Shown here piece after piece: positions 8,142-17,229 of a DNA stretch of 64,000 bases (its first letter is position 1; every line of letters begins with the position of its first letter). Location of the stretch: positions 104,229 to 168,228 of the forward strand of contig DGPA01000022.1 of NCBI GenBank assembly GCA_002389505.1, given 5' to 3'. The notes under the pieces were generated by a model. The model had not been told where the DNA came from. It did no database searches and worked only from the letters and a program-made list of their open reading frames with translations. Source of the DNA: Halieaceae bacterium UBA4452 (GTDB taxonomy: Bacteria > Pseudomonadota > Gammaproteobacteria > Pseudomonadales > Halieaceae). The position numbers were made by a program, and so were the translations under genes.

Positions 8142-8801
8142 TTACTGCTGAGCAAGCTTCCAAATATAAATAGCCGTTATTGCTATGGTGTAAAGCGCAA
8201 GCAGATAGACATTGCGTGGTACGCCAGAGAACTTCGGTGTTTTCATTTGTGATACGTTGAGAGTGGCAAGTGCTAGTGCAGTGATAGTCAGGATGATTCT
8301 GAAGACATCCTCGGGGTATGCACTTTCAAAAAGCCATATGAAAACCAATACGATACTGTTGTTATCCAGTGCGAGGCCCGTGTACTTGGCATCGTCAGAT
8401 AAACCGAACGTGCTGAAGTAACTTAATCTTATGGCCGCTGCAGCTACTAATAGGAAAGCCGCTGGAAGAAATAGGGGATCGAATCCTCCATAACTGAGCA
8501 ACAGGATCGCCGGCGCAACACCATAACTGACAATATCTATTAATAGATCTAGCTGACCACCAAAAATACGGTCGCTGCCTGTGCGGCCCTTCATCCTTCT
8601 CGCAACAAGGCCATCGGCCCAGTCGAAGGCAACGGCCCAGATCATGCCGATCATTGCGGCGGAATACACACCAAGGACACTGAAATAAATGGCCGACATT
8701 GTGCAGGCCAAGCCCGCTAGCGAGCATATATTGGGCAAATCTTTAACATAGGAAAGTATGGCAGGTGGTAGCGGGTGTGAGTCTTCGCTTCCCGTGATCA
8801 T
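8142..8801 (-). CDS. CDP-alcohol phosphatidyltransferase (PssA-like)
   Basis: A 219-residue integral membrane protein with about six hydrophobic segments. The CDP-alcohol phosphotransferase signature DG-x2-AR...G-x3-D-x3-D is present as DGLVAR and GGQLDLLID around residues 63-92. The interval between the two halves is somewhat longer than canonical, as in phosphatidylserine-synthase-like members. It would move a phospho-alcohol or phosphatidyl group at the inner membrane. It is the upstream member of a two-gene unit with the cytidylyltransferase at 7622. Whether it serves phospholipid synthesis or a modified polar head group is open. Confidence 0.8.
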   Translation of the reverse strand: MITGSEDSHPLPPAILSYVKDLPNICSLAGLACTMSAIYFSVLGVYSAAMIGMIWAVAFDWADGLVARRMKGRTGSDRIFGGQLDLLIDIVSYGVAPAILLLSYGGFDPLFLPAAFLLVAAAAIRLSYFSTFGLSDDAKYTGLALDNNSIVLVFIWLFESAYPEDVFRIILTITALALATLNVSQMKTPKFSGVPRNVYLLALYTIAITAIYIWKLAQQ

Positions 8802-9442
8802 AGTGGTCCTAACATTACTGACTACTCATCGAATGGACACCTTCGTCATTTTGGAAAAGCGCGGGCCAGCTACTCGCTGCAATGAGCGAAGCTACAATAA
8901 TAAGCTGGAGGCCCCCAGCAAAGCTTGAGAAGCGCAGACTTGGTGCTGTGAATCGACGCTACTGCTGGCTAGCACGTAGTGTCGCAATACGGAGGATAGA
9001 GGCAGGTCGCCAGTAGGCTCGGGACTGTGACATCAATCTACACCCTATTGGGCCCAATGCATAGCAGTATAATTTCTAATTTGCAGTTGAGAATTAAATT
9101 CTGAGCAATATAGGTCTTAAAGGGCGAATCGGACGGTCTCAGGTGGCGCTGGCAATTGAGTCGTCTCTGCCGCCGGACATGACTAGTGCTTTAACGAACA
9201 GGCAAATCGCTAGGACTTTGATCGGCGGCTACTAGATAAGCCGCTTTGATAAATAGCGTTCTACCATGGGCTACATCAACGCTTGGACTAAAGAAGCCAT
9301 TGAGCTTATACCCTGCCCTAAAAGCACACAGTACATCCCAAAGACCGCAACTCCGCGTCGAACTCACTACGTTGGGGGTTACGTTGAGCGCTACGTTAGG
9401 TAAAGGCGCTAGACACCCTTAACACCACATCATAGAGCGTTA
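8802..9442. other. 640-bp gap without recognisable gene
   Basis: The stretch between the CDP-alcohol transferase start and the tRNA-Ser 3' end holds no ORF with a plausible start and ribosome site and no RNA that I can recognise. The AT-rich part around 9060-9120 may hold promoter elements for the minus-strand pair. Its position just beyond a tRNA 3' end is typical of integration scars, but I see no integrase and no direct repeat of the tRNA end. Confidence 0.4.
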
Positions 9443-9535
9443 TGGCGGAGAAGGAGGGATTCGAACCCTCGATAGAGCTATTAACCCTATACTCCCTTAG
9501 CAGGGGAGCGCCTTCAGCCACTCGGCCACTTCTCC
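9443..9535 (-). tRNA. tRNA-Ser(GCU)
   Basis: The minus strand folds as a class II tRNA of 93 nt with encoded CCA (9443-9445). The acceptor stem GGAGAAG pairs with CTTCTCC. The anticodon stem CTCCC/GGGAG encloses CTGCTAA, giving anticodon GCU (plus-strand AGC at 9499-9501). The long variable arm expected for serine tRNAs and the TTCGAAT T-loop are present. It lies downstream of csrA on the same strand, as in many gammaproteobacteria. Confidence 0.97.
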
Positions 9536-9541
9536 AGAGGG

Positions 9542-9571
9542 CGCGAAGATTACCATAACTATGTCTTCGCG
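9542..9571. other. Inverted repeat between csrA and tRNA-Ser
   Basis: Perfect 8-bp arms CGCGAAGA (9542-9549) and TCTTCGCG (9564-9571) enclose 14 nt. On the minus strand the T run lies before the hairpin, not after it, so it does not fit an intrinsic terminator for csrA. It could be a processing element for the tRNA 5' side. Confidence 0.4.
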
Positions 9572-9587
9572 AAAAACCTTTAGGGCA

Positions 9588-9785
9588 TCATTTCTGATCA
9601 ATCTCATCGCGACCATCGGCGCTATTTGCCTTGGGTTTATCAAGAATTTCTTCGCGATGGACCGCCACATCCCGGGGTGCGTTGACACCGATCCGGACTT
9701 GATGACCTTTAACGCCCAACACGGTGATCGACACATCGTCGCCAATCAGCAGTGACTCACCTACCCGTCTTGTTAATATTAACAT
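9588..9785 (-). CDS. csrA: Carbon storage regulator CsrA
   Basis: A 65-residue protein with the full CsrA core: [17 protein letters not shown] at the N-terminus and [18 protein letters not shown] carrying the RNA-binding arginine (VHREE). CsrA is a homodimer that binds GGA motifs in mRNA leaders and controls translation and stability of carbon-metabolism, motility and biofilm genes. It sits between lysC and tRNA-Ser, the standard gammaproteobacterial location. The C-terminal 15 residues are variable and charged, as usual. Confidence 0.97.
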   Translation of the reverse strand: MLILTRRVGESLLIGDDVSITVLGVKGHQVRIGVNAPRDVAVHREEILDKPKANSADGRDEIDQK

Positions 9786-9843
9786 CGCTTCCGTCCTTGT
9801 GATTCGATGTTACACACGCCCCATAGTGGTGGCGGTTATTGTT

Positions 9844-11091
9844 TTAGTCAGCAGCCCCTTGACTGTCAGGCTCTGCATCCAGTTCAAACGCGGAATGCAA
9901 GGTACGCACTGCCAGTTCCAGAAATTTTTCCTCGATGATTACCGAAATCTTGATTTCGGAGGTGCTAATCATCTGAATATTAACACCGACATCGGCCAAA
10001 GCCCTAAACATACGCGAGGCGACGCCCGCATGGGAGCGCATACCAACGCCTACTACCGAAACTTTGGCAATTTTTGCATCAACGCGCAATTCTTGTGCAC
10101 CTAATTCTGTAATCGTCCGCTCAAGAATTCTCTGGCTTTGGCTAAGATCATTGCGTCCAACGGTAAACGTAAAATCTGTTTTGGCGTCTTCACCGATATT
10201 CTGCAGGATAACGTCCACCTCAATATTGGCCTCGCCAATGGGGCCGAGAATACGATAAGCCACACCGGGGATATCAGGCACCCCCAGCACCGTCAGCTTA
10301 GCCTCGTCACGGTTGAATGCGATTCCAGCAATCGCGGGAGCTTCCACAGCGGCATCCTCCTCTAGGGTGATCAACGTGCCGGGGCCATCTTCAAAACTAC
10401 TCATGACACGCAGCGGCACCGAATATTTGCCGGCGAACTCCACCGACCGTATCTGTAACACTTTCGAGCCCATACTGGCCATTTCCAGCATTTCTTCAAA
10501 GGTGATTTTTTCCAGTCGACGCGCGCCATCGACCACTCTCGGATCGGTGGTATACACGCCATCGACGTCGGTGTAAATCTGACATTCATCGGCGTTGAGT
10601 GCCGCAGCCAATGCGACAGCGGTCGTATCAGAGCCGCCGCGTCCCAGCGTGGTAATATTACCCTGGTCATCCACGCCCTGGAATCCGGCAACCACCACCA
10701 CCTTACCTTGCTTCAAATCAGTACAAATATTGACATCGTCAATGTGCAGAATGCGCGCTTTGGTATGCACGTCGTCGGTAAGAATACGCACCTGACTACC
10801 GGTGTATGACCGGGCGTTAACGCCGAGCTTGTGCAATGCCATGGACAGCAGCGCGGTAGTCACCTGTTCACCAGTGGATAGCAACACATCAAGCTCTCGG
10901 GGCGTGGATCCCTCGGGTAATACCTGTGCTGCTAGGTCCATGAGGCGGTTGGTCTCGCCTGACATTGCGGACACCACCACCACCACGTCATGCCCATCAC
11001 CGCGAAAACCGGCAATCTTGTCCGCAACACCTTCGATGCGCTCAACGGTGCCGAGCGAGGTACCACCAAATTTTTGAACGATAAGCGCCAT
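9844..11091 (-). CDS. lysC: Aspartate kinase
   Basis: A 415-residue monofunctional aspartokinase catalysing the first step from aspartate to lysine, threonine, methionine and diaminopimelate. The kinase domain starts with VQKFGGTSLGTVERI and contains TTLGRGGSDTTAVALA (nucleotide/aspartate site). Two C-terminal ACT domains follow (about residues 265-400; VLGVPDIPGVAYRILGPI and VVGVGMRSHAGVASRMF), consistent with feedback inhibition by lysine and/or threonine. The length matches the Pseudomonas-type enzyme. It lies 123 bp downstream of alaS and 58 bp upstream of csrA on the same strand. Confidence 0.97.
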   Translation of the reverse strand: MALIVQKFGGTSLGTVERIEGVADKIAGFRGDGHDVVVVVSAMSGETNRLMDLAAQVLPEGSTPRELDVLLSTGEQVTTALLSMALHKLGVNARSYTGSQVRILTDDVHTKARILHIDDVNICTDLKQGKVVVVAGFQGVDDQGNITTLGRGGSDTTAVALAAALNADECQIYTDVDGVYTTDPRVVDGARRLEKITFEEMLEMASMGSKVLQIRSVEFAGKYSVPLRVMSSFEDGPGTLITLEEDAAVEAPAIAGIAFNRDEAKLTVLGVPDIPGVAYRILGPIGEANIEVDVILQNIGEDAKTDFTFTVGRNDLSQSQRILERTITELGAQELRVDAKIAKVSVVGVGMRSHAGVASRMFRALADVGVNIQMISTSEIKISVIIEEKFLELAVRTLHSAFELDAEPDSQGAAD

Positions 11092-11214
11092 AACTGTCCG
11101 TAATCAACCGCCCCCAGAAGGAGGCAAAGGTAGCCAATAACCTGCCCACGGGCCCGGTCGTAAAAAGGCCGCGAAGCTTACCGGAAAACCTAGCCAATAT
11201 GAAGCGCGCTACGC

Positions 11215-13815
11215 TCAGCTCAGCTGCTGCTCTACCCAAGCGGGAAACCCTGCCAAAGCCGTTGCTAGCCCTGCAACATCACTACCACCCCCTTGGGCCA
11301 TATCGGGACGACCACCCCCTTTACCCCCGAGCCGACCGGCAAATTCCTTCATGATATCACCGGCCCGCAGCCTATCGGTTGCGTCTTTACTCACGCCGGC
11401 GACTAGCGCTATCTTGTCGCCCTCTACGGCCGCTAGTAATACCGCTGCGGTCCCCAGTTTGTTTTTACACTGATCAAGAGTATCGCGTAGGGTCGTCGCA
11501 TCGGCTCCCTCAATGGTAGCAGCCAATACCTTGATGCCAAGGACGTCAGTGGCCGATCCGGTCAGGTCTCCTCCCGACGAGGTGGCGAGTTTTTGCTTCA
11601 AGCGCGCCACTTCTTTTTCCAACTCTCGTAGCTCGACACGCATTGCGCTGGCCTTATCGAGCACATTGTTGGGGCTGGCCTTCAGCGCCCCACAGAGATC
11701 ATCGAGTTGTTCCTGACACTGAGTAATCGCGGCTAAAGCCGACTCACCGGTTACCGCCTCTATACGCCGGACACCCGCAGCAACACCCGATTCTGACACA
11801 ATGATCATGAGGCCAATATCGCCGGTACGCGCAACGTGGGTACCGCCACATAACTCGACCGAGAAGCCTTCGTCGCCCAGCCGCAAAACGCGCACCTCGT
11901 CGCCGTACTTCTCGCCAAACAGTGCAGTGGCACCCGCTTCAACAGCATCATCCATTGACATAATTTGGGTCTGGCTTTCGCTGTTGCGGCGTATTTGTTC
12001 ATTGACAATATCGGCGATGCCTTGCAACTGCTCAGCAGTGACGCTCTCACTGTGTGAGAAATCAAACCGCAGACGCTCTGAATTTACCAGGGAGCCTTTT
12101 TGTGTCACGTGTTGACCCAGTACTCGACGCAAGGCCTCGTGTAACAAATGTGTCGCCGAGTGGTTGAGGCGAATACGTTGGCGGATAGCATCATCAATAC
12201 TGGCCGACATCCGTTCGCCAACCGATAACGCGCCATGCGTAACGGTGACATGGTGGCAGTGGTGTCCCTGTACCTTGGTCGTATCAGTAACATCGGCCCG
12301 GGCCGCGGCGCTGCTGAGCACACCGCAGTCACCGACTTGGCCACCGCTTTCTCCATAAAACGGCGTGCGATCGAGCACCACAACACCACTCTCACCCGAC
12401 GACAGCTGCTCAACCTTGTCGCCTTCATGCAGGAGCGCAAGGATTGTGCCCTCTGCTGAACTGACCTGATAACCTAAAAACGCAGTCTCGCCTTCAACAG
12501 CGACAACGGTCGAGTAATCAACCTTAAAACTACCGTCCTCCTGGGAGCGTCGTCGCTGTTGCTCCATCGCCGCGTTATAACCCTCAAGATCGAGTGTCAA
12601 ACCCCGCTCCCGGGCAATATCATTGGTTAAGTCAACCGGGAAACCATAGGTATCATATAGACGGAAGATAACGTCACCGGGAATGACCGATCCAGCTAAG
12701 CCGCTAAGCGCGGCATTGAGGATAGCCATGCCATTGTCTAGGGTGCGTGCGAACTGGTCTTCTTCTCCCGACAACGTCGTCACAATTTGTGCCTGACTGT
12801 CTCGAAGCTGTGGATAGGCATCTGCCATTTGCTCGACCAGTGTTCCCACCAGCGAGGCAAAAAAAGGCTCCTTTGCGCCCAGCTTATTGCCATGGCGCAC
12901 TGCCCGGCGAATAATACGGCGCAGCACGTAGCCACGCCCCTCATTGCTGGGGATAACCCCGTCGGCGATCAAAAAGGAACATGAGCGCAGGTGATCGGCA
13001 ACGACTCGCAAAGACTTTTCCTCAAGATCGCTGACGCCTAGACGCTCCGCAACCGTCTGGATGAGCGCTTGGAATACATCAATGTCGTAGTTTGAATGCA
13101 CGCCTTGTAACACAGCAGCAATTCGCTCTAACCCCATGCCTGTATCGACCGATGGCGCGGGCAGCGAGTGGAGCTCGCCACTGGCATCTCGGTTGTATTG
13201 CATAAAGACTAAGTTCCAAATCTCAATGTAGCGATCGAGATCATCATCTGCGCTGCCCGGTGGACCGCCGGGGACATCAGCGCCGTGATCATAGAAAATT
13301 TCTGAGCACGGACCACAGGGTCCGGTATCGCCCATTTGCCAAAAATTATCTTCATCTAACCGCGATAATCGATTGGCATCCACGCCGATGTCGTTAATCC
13401 AAATATCCGCTGCTTCATCATCGCTGATATGCACGGTAATCCAAAGTCGCTCCTTGGGTAGCCCGAGGACCTCGGTTAAAAACTGCCAGCCAAACTGAAT
13501 CGCCTCGCGCTTGAAATAATCGCCAAAGCTGAAATTACCGAGCATTTCGAAGAAGGTGTGATGCCGCGCAGTGTAGCCAACATTCTCTAAATCATTGTGC
13601 TTGCCCCCGGCTCTAACACATTTTTGCGCGGTTACAGCGCGTTGATAGCCGCGTTGTTCAACGCCAAGAAACGTCTCTTTGAATTGGTTCATTCCCGCGT
13701 TGGTAAATAACAGCGTTGGATCGTCACCGGGAACGAGGGAGCTCGATGCCACTCGGGTATGACCTTGGCTTTCAAAGTAGCTCAGAAACGCTTCGCGAAT
13801 TTCAGCGGTTGTCAT
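11215..13815 (-). CDS. alaS: Alanine--tRNA ligase
   Basis: A cytoplasmic class II synthetase of 866 residues, the usual length. The start chosen gives [19 protein letters not shown], matching family N-termini; a 12-residue upstream extension to 13851 is unlikely. Class II motifs appear early ([31 protein letters not shown]). The editing domain has the zinc motif HSATH...CGGTH (HxxxH and CxxxH), and a C-terminal oligomerisation/DHHA1 domain ends in [15 protein letters not shown]. Upstream lies hinT and downstream lysC, all on the minus strand. Confidence 0.97.
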   Translation of the reverse strand: MTTAEIREAFLSYFESQGHTRVASSSLVPGDDPTLLFTNAGMNQFKETFLGVEQRGYQRAVTAQKCVRAGGKHNDLENVGYTARHHTFFEMLGNFSFGDYFKREAIQFGWQFLTEVLGLPKERLWITVHISDDEAADIWINDIGVDANRLSRLDEDNFWQMGDTGPCGPCSEIFYDHGADVPGGPPGSADDDLDRYIEIWNLVFMQYNRDASGELHSLPAPSVDTGMGLERIAAVLQGVHSNYDIDVFQALIQTVAERLGVSDLEEKSLRVVADHLRSCSFLIADGVIPSNEGRGYVLRRIIRRAVRHGNKLGAKEPFFASLVGTLVEQMADAYPQLRDSQAQIVTTLSGEEDQFARTLDNGMAILNAALSGLAGSVIPGDVIFRLYDTYGFPVDLTNDIARERGLTLDLEGYNAAMEQQRRRSQEDGSFKVDYSTVVAVEGETAFLGYQVSSAEGTILALLHEGDKVEQLSSGESGVVVLDRTPFYGESGGQVGDCGVLSSAAARADVTDTTKVQGHHCHHVTVTHGALSVGERMSASIDDAIRQRIRLNHSATHLLHEALRRVLGQHVTQKGSLVNSERLRFDFSHSESVTAEQLQGIADIVNEQIRRNSESQTQIMSMDDAVEAGATALFGEKYGDEVRVLRLGDEGFSVELCGGTHVARTGDIGLMIIVSESGVAAGVRRIEAVTGESALAAITQCQEQLDDLCGALKASPNNVLDKASAMRVELRELEKEVARLKQKLATSSGGDLTGSATDVLGIKVLAATIEGADATTLRDTLDQCKNKLGTAAVLLAAVEGDKIALVAGVSKDATDRLRAGDIMKEFAGRLGGKGGGRPDMAQGGGSDVAGLATALAGFPAWVEQQLS

Positions 13816-13878
13816 CAATGATGTCTCACAAAAAGTAGGTTTGCGCCCCATCTATTTACACGGATGAGCGGTGATAGT

Positions 13879-14235
13879 CTATTGCAGTGCTTGCCCGAGC
13901 TCTCCCTCAGCCAGTGGGCGGCCAGCTAAAATATGTACATGCAGGTGGAACACGGTTTGGCCACCACCCTCGCCATTATTAATGACGAGACGAAATCCCT
14001 CAGCCACACCCAGTTGTCGAGCGACAGTCCCAGCAGCGATGAGCAGATGCCCAAGGAGTGCTTGGTCCTGGGGCTCAGCATCGACTAACCGGGGAATCGG
14101 TTTGCGGGGAATCACGAGCACGTGAACGGGCGCTTGGGGCTGGATATCATGAATCGCCAGACAATGCTCATCCTCATAGATAATATCGGCGGGCATGTCG
14201 CCCCGGGTAATTTTTCCAAAAATCGTATCGGTCAT
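13879..14235 (-). CDS. HIT-family nucleotide-binding protein (HinT-like)
   Basis: A 118-residue histidine-triad protein. The N-terminus TIFGKITRGDMPADIIYEDEHCLAIHDI is typical of bacterial HinT/PKCI-type proteins, and the catalytic triad reads HLHVHILAG near the C-terminus. These enzymes hydrolyse adenosine phosphoramidates and acyl-AMP intermediates formed by aminoacyl-tRNA synthetases, and it lies directly upstream of alaS. It is separated by 11 bp from the Trm112-like gene, so the two are probably co-transcribed. Confidence 0.93.
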   Translation of the reverse strand: MTDTIFGKITRGDMPADIIYEDEHCLAIHDIQPQAPVHVLVIPRKPIPRLVDAEPQDQALLGHLLIAAGTVARQLGVAEGFRLVINNGEGGGQTVFHLHVHILAGRPLAEGELGQALQ

Positions 14236-14246
14236 TGCCCGCTCCT

Positions 14247-14444
14247 TTACCGCAGTTTCTCATCAGCAGTTAACACCCGCGCCTCGCTCTCCAGCATCAC
14301 CGGGATATCATCGTGAATCGGATAGGCCAAGCCACTAGCACGGCAGACTAACTCTTGCTTTTCTTTATCGTACTCAAGGGGTGCTTTAGACACCGGACAG
14401 ACCAAAATATCAAGCAACTTAGGATCGAGCACAGGAACCTCCAA
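14247..14444 (-). CDS. Trm112/YcaR-family small protein
   Basis: A 65-residue protein with the UPF0434/Trm112 pattern: [21 protein letters not shown], followed by [21 protein letters not shown]. Only two of the four zinc-ligand cysteines seen in eukaryotic Trm112 are present, as in other proteobacterial members. The family activates methyltransferases in eukaryotes; the bacterial role is less certain. In many gammaproteobacteria it neighbours lpxK/kdsB, so its place beside hinT and an M23 peptidase is a local arrangement. Confidence 0.9.
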   Translation of the reverse strand: MEVPVLDPKLLDILVCPVSKAPLEYDKEKQELVCRASGLAYPIHDDIPVMLESEARVLTADEKLR

Positions 14445-14483
14445 ACAATGACCGGGCGATGGGTATTGTCAGAGTATACCCAG

Positions 14484-15344
14484 TCATGGCTGTTTCGGCA
14501 TCGGGGGCACTAACAGTTGTGGATCAATGCGTTCTTTTCCCCAGCTCATACGCCAGTCTAAATGCGGCCCCGTCACTCTCCCAGTTGCACCCACCTTACC
14601 CAATAAGTCACCAGTGACCACTTCATCCCCCACCGACACCAACACCTCACTCAAATGAAGAAAGGACGATGACAGGCCGTAGCCGTGATCAAGAATCACC
14701 GTGCCCCCCGAATAAAACAGGTCGGGCTCAGCTAAGGTGATCAGTCCAGGGGCCGGAGCTATCACCGGGTGGCCAGTGGCTACGGCGACATCAACCCCAT
14801 AGTGGGGCGAGCCCGGTGTACCGTTATAAAATCGCTGGCTACCGTAGACTCCACTGATGCGGCCTGTAGCCGGCCACGCCATTCCCGACCGAACAGCCAG
14901 CAGCCAATCAGCCCGTGGCAAACGCCTGCCTTTTGCCGCGCTCACCCGGGCGCGCTCTTTGGCTATACGGTCAAGCTGCTCTGGTGGCGGTGTGACCGTT
15001 TGTTGTGGAACACCCTCCACTCGCGATATTCGGTAGTCGCGCTGGGTTACCTCAATAACGTGTTGGCACGCCGCATCACCGCCAATAACAAGCTGCTGCT
15101 GGCGGGGGGCATTTCGACCCAAACCAATAACAAACACGCCCTCTGGGGTAGTGGACACAGCCGTACCGTCAAGGGTCACCGTCCTATGGGCTGCCACAGT
15201 GCCCCACAGCAAACCGCCCTGTACCGCATCACCCGACAAATCGATGCACTCATCGGCCCAAGACGGCGTCGCACTGAACAACGCAATAGCTGCCCACCGG
15301 CGAGCGCTGATCGACCCGATTAACGCTCTCCAACTTTTATCCAT
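14484..15344 (-). CDS. M23-family murein endopeptidase (exported)
   Basis: A 286-residue protein from the start chosen here, with a signal peptide ending near ATPSWA and a C-terminal peptidase_M23 (LytM) domain. The zinc-site pattern is recognisable: HYGVDVAV (H and D of the first motif) and SSFLHLSEVLVSVGDEV with GPHLDWRMSW (the HxH-equivalent HLDW). The N-terminal part up to about residue 110 is an uncharacterised beta-rich region. Such proteins cut peptidoglycan cross-bridges or regulate amidases in the periplasm. A start 10 codons further upstream (15374) is possible but would put charged residues before the signal peptide. It is divergent from greB. Confidence 0.88.
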   Translation of the reverse strand: MDKSWRALIGSISARRWAAIALFSATPSWADECIDLSGDAVQGGLLWGTVAAHRTVTLDGTAVSTTPEGVFVIGLGRNAPRQQQLVIGGDAACQHVIEVTQRDYRISRVEGVPQQTVTPPPEQLDRIAKERARVSAAKGRRLPRADWLLAVRSGMAWPATGRISGVYGSQRFYNGTPGSPHYGVDVAVATGHPVIAPAPGLITLAEPDLFYSGGTVILDHGYGLSSSFLHLSEVLVSVGDEVVTGDLLGKVGATGRVTGPHLDWRMSWGKERIDPQLLVPPMPKQP

Positions 15345-15415
15345 ACGTCTGCGCCCCCTGGTTTGTCTGCACAAATGCTATTAACCCAAGGCTATCATCC
15401 CGTTAAACTGCGCTC

Positions 15416-15913
15416 ATGGGAAGATATCGACCACCACAACCAAGGGGCGCCCCCTACATCACGCCAGCGGGAGAGGCTGCCCTCCGTGAAGAGCTGCGTC
15501 AACTCTGGAAAGAGGAGAGGCCGGTAGTGACCGCCTCTGTGCAGGCGGCAGCTGCCAACGGTGATCGCTCGGAAAACGGTGATTATATTTACGGCAAAAA
15601 GCGGTTGCGCGAAATTGACAGCCGCGTTCGTTTCCTGCGCAAGCGACTCGATGAGCTCATCGTCGTCACAGATCAGCCCACCGACACCAGCAAAGTCTGG
15701 TTTTCGGCTACGGTTACCCTTGAAGATGAAGCAGGGCAGCACCATTGCTGGCAGATTGTCGGTCCCGATGAGTTTGATGTCAGTGCCGGCAAGCTCAGTT
15801 GCGATGCTCCCCTTGCCAAGGCCCTCTTAGGCAAGGGGGTGCATAGCGACATTATCGTTGACAGCCCTGCTGGACGCCAGGCGTGGCTGATCGTCGCCGT
15901 GTGCTACAGCTAA
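15416..15913 (+). CDS. greB: Transcription elongation factor GreB
   Basis: A 165-residue Gre factor. The N-terminal coiled coil includes the acidic tip region (NGDRSENGDYIYGKKRLREIDSRVRFL) that enters the RNA polymerase secondary channel to stimulate cleavage of backtracked RNA. The C-terminal FKBP-like domain starts near VWFSATVTLEDE. The basic coiled-coil pattern YIYGKKRLREID points to GreB more than GreA. It stands alone, divergent from the M23 peptidase gene. Confidence 0.93.
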   Translation: MGRYRPPQPRGAPYITPAGEAALREELRQLWKEERPVVTASVQAAAANGDRSENGDYIYGKKRLREIDSRVRFLRKRLDELIVVTDQPTDTSKVWFSATVTLEDEAGQHHCWQIVGPDEFDVSAGKLSCDAPLAKALLGKGVHSDIIVDSPAGRQAWLIVAVCYS

Positions 15914-15983
15914 TTTTTTCGGAGCACCATGCGCAGCACCAGACAGCAGGTCTCGCCAGCCGGCTATGGCTCAAAGAAGCAAA

Positions 15984-15993
15984 TGTCCGTACT
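15984..15993. promoter_or_regulatory. Predicted GntR operator (imperfect), site 1
   Basis: TGTCCGTACT within AAATGTCCGTACTATT matches the repeated TGTNCGNACA palindrome except at the last base. It lies 33 bp upstream of the start of the first CaiB gene. It is the weakest of the eight sites and the first in the window. Confidence 0.5.
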
Positions 15994-16025
15994 ATTACGC
16001 TTCAGGAAAATATCGAGGTCGCATC

Positions 16026-17219
16026 ATGAATACTGCACGTCCACTGGAAGGGTTACGGGTTATCGAGATGGGTCAGCTATTGGCGGGGCCGTTTGCTGGC
16101 ACTATTTTGGGCTATTTCGGTGCCGAGGTCATCAAGGTGGAACCACCCACTGGCGACCCGATCCGTCAATGGCGCGAAGTACGCGACGGCATGTCCCTGT
16201 GGTATCACTCCTTGGCGCGCAATAAAAAGAGCGTCACCCTCGATCTGAAATCGGAACAGGGAAGAGCGTTAGCCTTTGAACTGTTAACCAAAGCCGATGT
16301 GGTGGTGGAGAATTTTAGGCCCGGTGCAATGGAAGGCTGGGGGCTAGGGCCGGAAGCGGTGAAACCACACAACCCGGGCATTATCTATGCGCGGATTTCA
16401 GGCTATGGCCAAACGGGTCCCTTTGCTGAAAAACCGGGTTACGCCTCGGTTACCGAAGGTTATGGCGGTTTCCGCTATATCAACGGCGAACCCGGAAAAC
16501 CACCTATCCGGCCCAATATCTCCTTAGGCGACACCGCAGCGGCCATTCAGGCCGCGATGGGGGTCTTGTTGGCAGTCATCCAGCGCGGCAAGTCGGGAGA
16601 AGGTCAGATCGTTGACGTTGCCTTGTATGAAGCTATCTTTAACCTCATGGAGGGCATAGTCCCAGAATACGATGGCGCAGGCGTTGTCCGTGAACCCTCA
16701 GGTACTACTATTACCGGTATCGTTCCCACCAATACGTATGAGTGTTCCGACGGAAAGCATGTGGTCATCGGCGGCAACGGTGATAGCATATTCAAGCGCC
16801 TGATGATCGAGGCCGGTCGCCGCGACATGGCTGAGGATCCTGAACTCGAGCGCAACCAGGGGCGCGTTGTTCATCAGGAGCGTATCGATCAGGCACTGGC
16901 AGATTGGTGTCTTGGCCACGCCTCCGCTGAGATCATTGACAAACTGGAAGCGGTACGTGTCCCGGTAGGCCCCATTTACAGCGTGGAAGATATGATGACT
17001 GACCCGCATTACATCGCGCGGGGCATGTTTGAGGAAGTCGACGTCAATGGCAAAGCCCTCAAAATTCCCGCAATCTCCCCGAAGCTGAGTGAAACGCCAG
17101 GGCGAACTGACTGGCCCGGGGCGCACATTGGCGCTCACAATGCGGAAATACTGGGCGGTTTACTGGGTCTGTCGGAGGAGGACCTGGCGAAGCTCAATCA
17201 AGACGGCATCACCAACTAG
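16026..17219 (+). CDS. CaiB/BaiF-type (family III) CoA-transferase 1
   Basis: A 397-residue family III CoA-transferase. It has the N-terminal LEGLRVIEMGQLLAGPFAG and GAEVIKVEPP signatures and the catalytic aspartate in SLGDTAAA (D169), which forms the acyl-CoA intermediate. These enzymes move CoA between carboxylic acids, for example succinate/itaconate or formate/oxalate. The start at 16026 follows a GAGG ribosome site; an in-frame extension to 15966 would run across the predicted operator. It is followed after 10 bp by a second CoA-transferase, so the pair forms an operon. Substrate is inferred only as an organic acid of the regulon pathway. Confidence 0.88.
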   Translation: MNTARPLEGLRVIEMGQLLAGPFAGTILGYFGAEVIKVEPPTGDPIRQWREVRDGMSLWYHSLARNKKSVTLDLKSEQGRALAFELLTKADVVVENFRPGAMEGWGLGPEAVKPHNPGIIYARISGYGQTGPFAEKPGYASVTEGYGGFRYINGEPGKPPIRPNISLGDTAAAIQAAMGVLLAVIQRGKSGEGQIVDVALYEAIFNLMEGIVPEYDGAGVVREPSGTTITGIVPTNTYECSDGKHVVIGGNGDSIFKRLMIEAGRRDMAEDPELERNQGRVVHQERIDQALADWCLGHASAEIIDKLEAVRVPVGPIYSVEDMMTDPHYIARGMFEEVDVNGKALKIPAISPKLSETPGRTDWPGAHIGAHNAEILGGLLGLSEEDLAKLNQDGITN

Positions 17220-17229
17220 GACACCGCCC

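Noticed and set aside
9542..9571. Intrinsic terminator for csrA
   Set aside because: The T run is on the wrong side of the hairpin for the minus-strand transcript.
11095..11104. TGTCCGTAAT upstream of lysC as a GntR site
   Set aside because: The last two bases of the right arm are lost, symmetry is poor, and lysC is a housekeeping gene with no link to the regulon.
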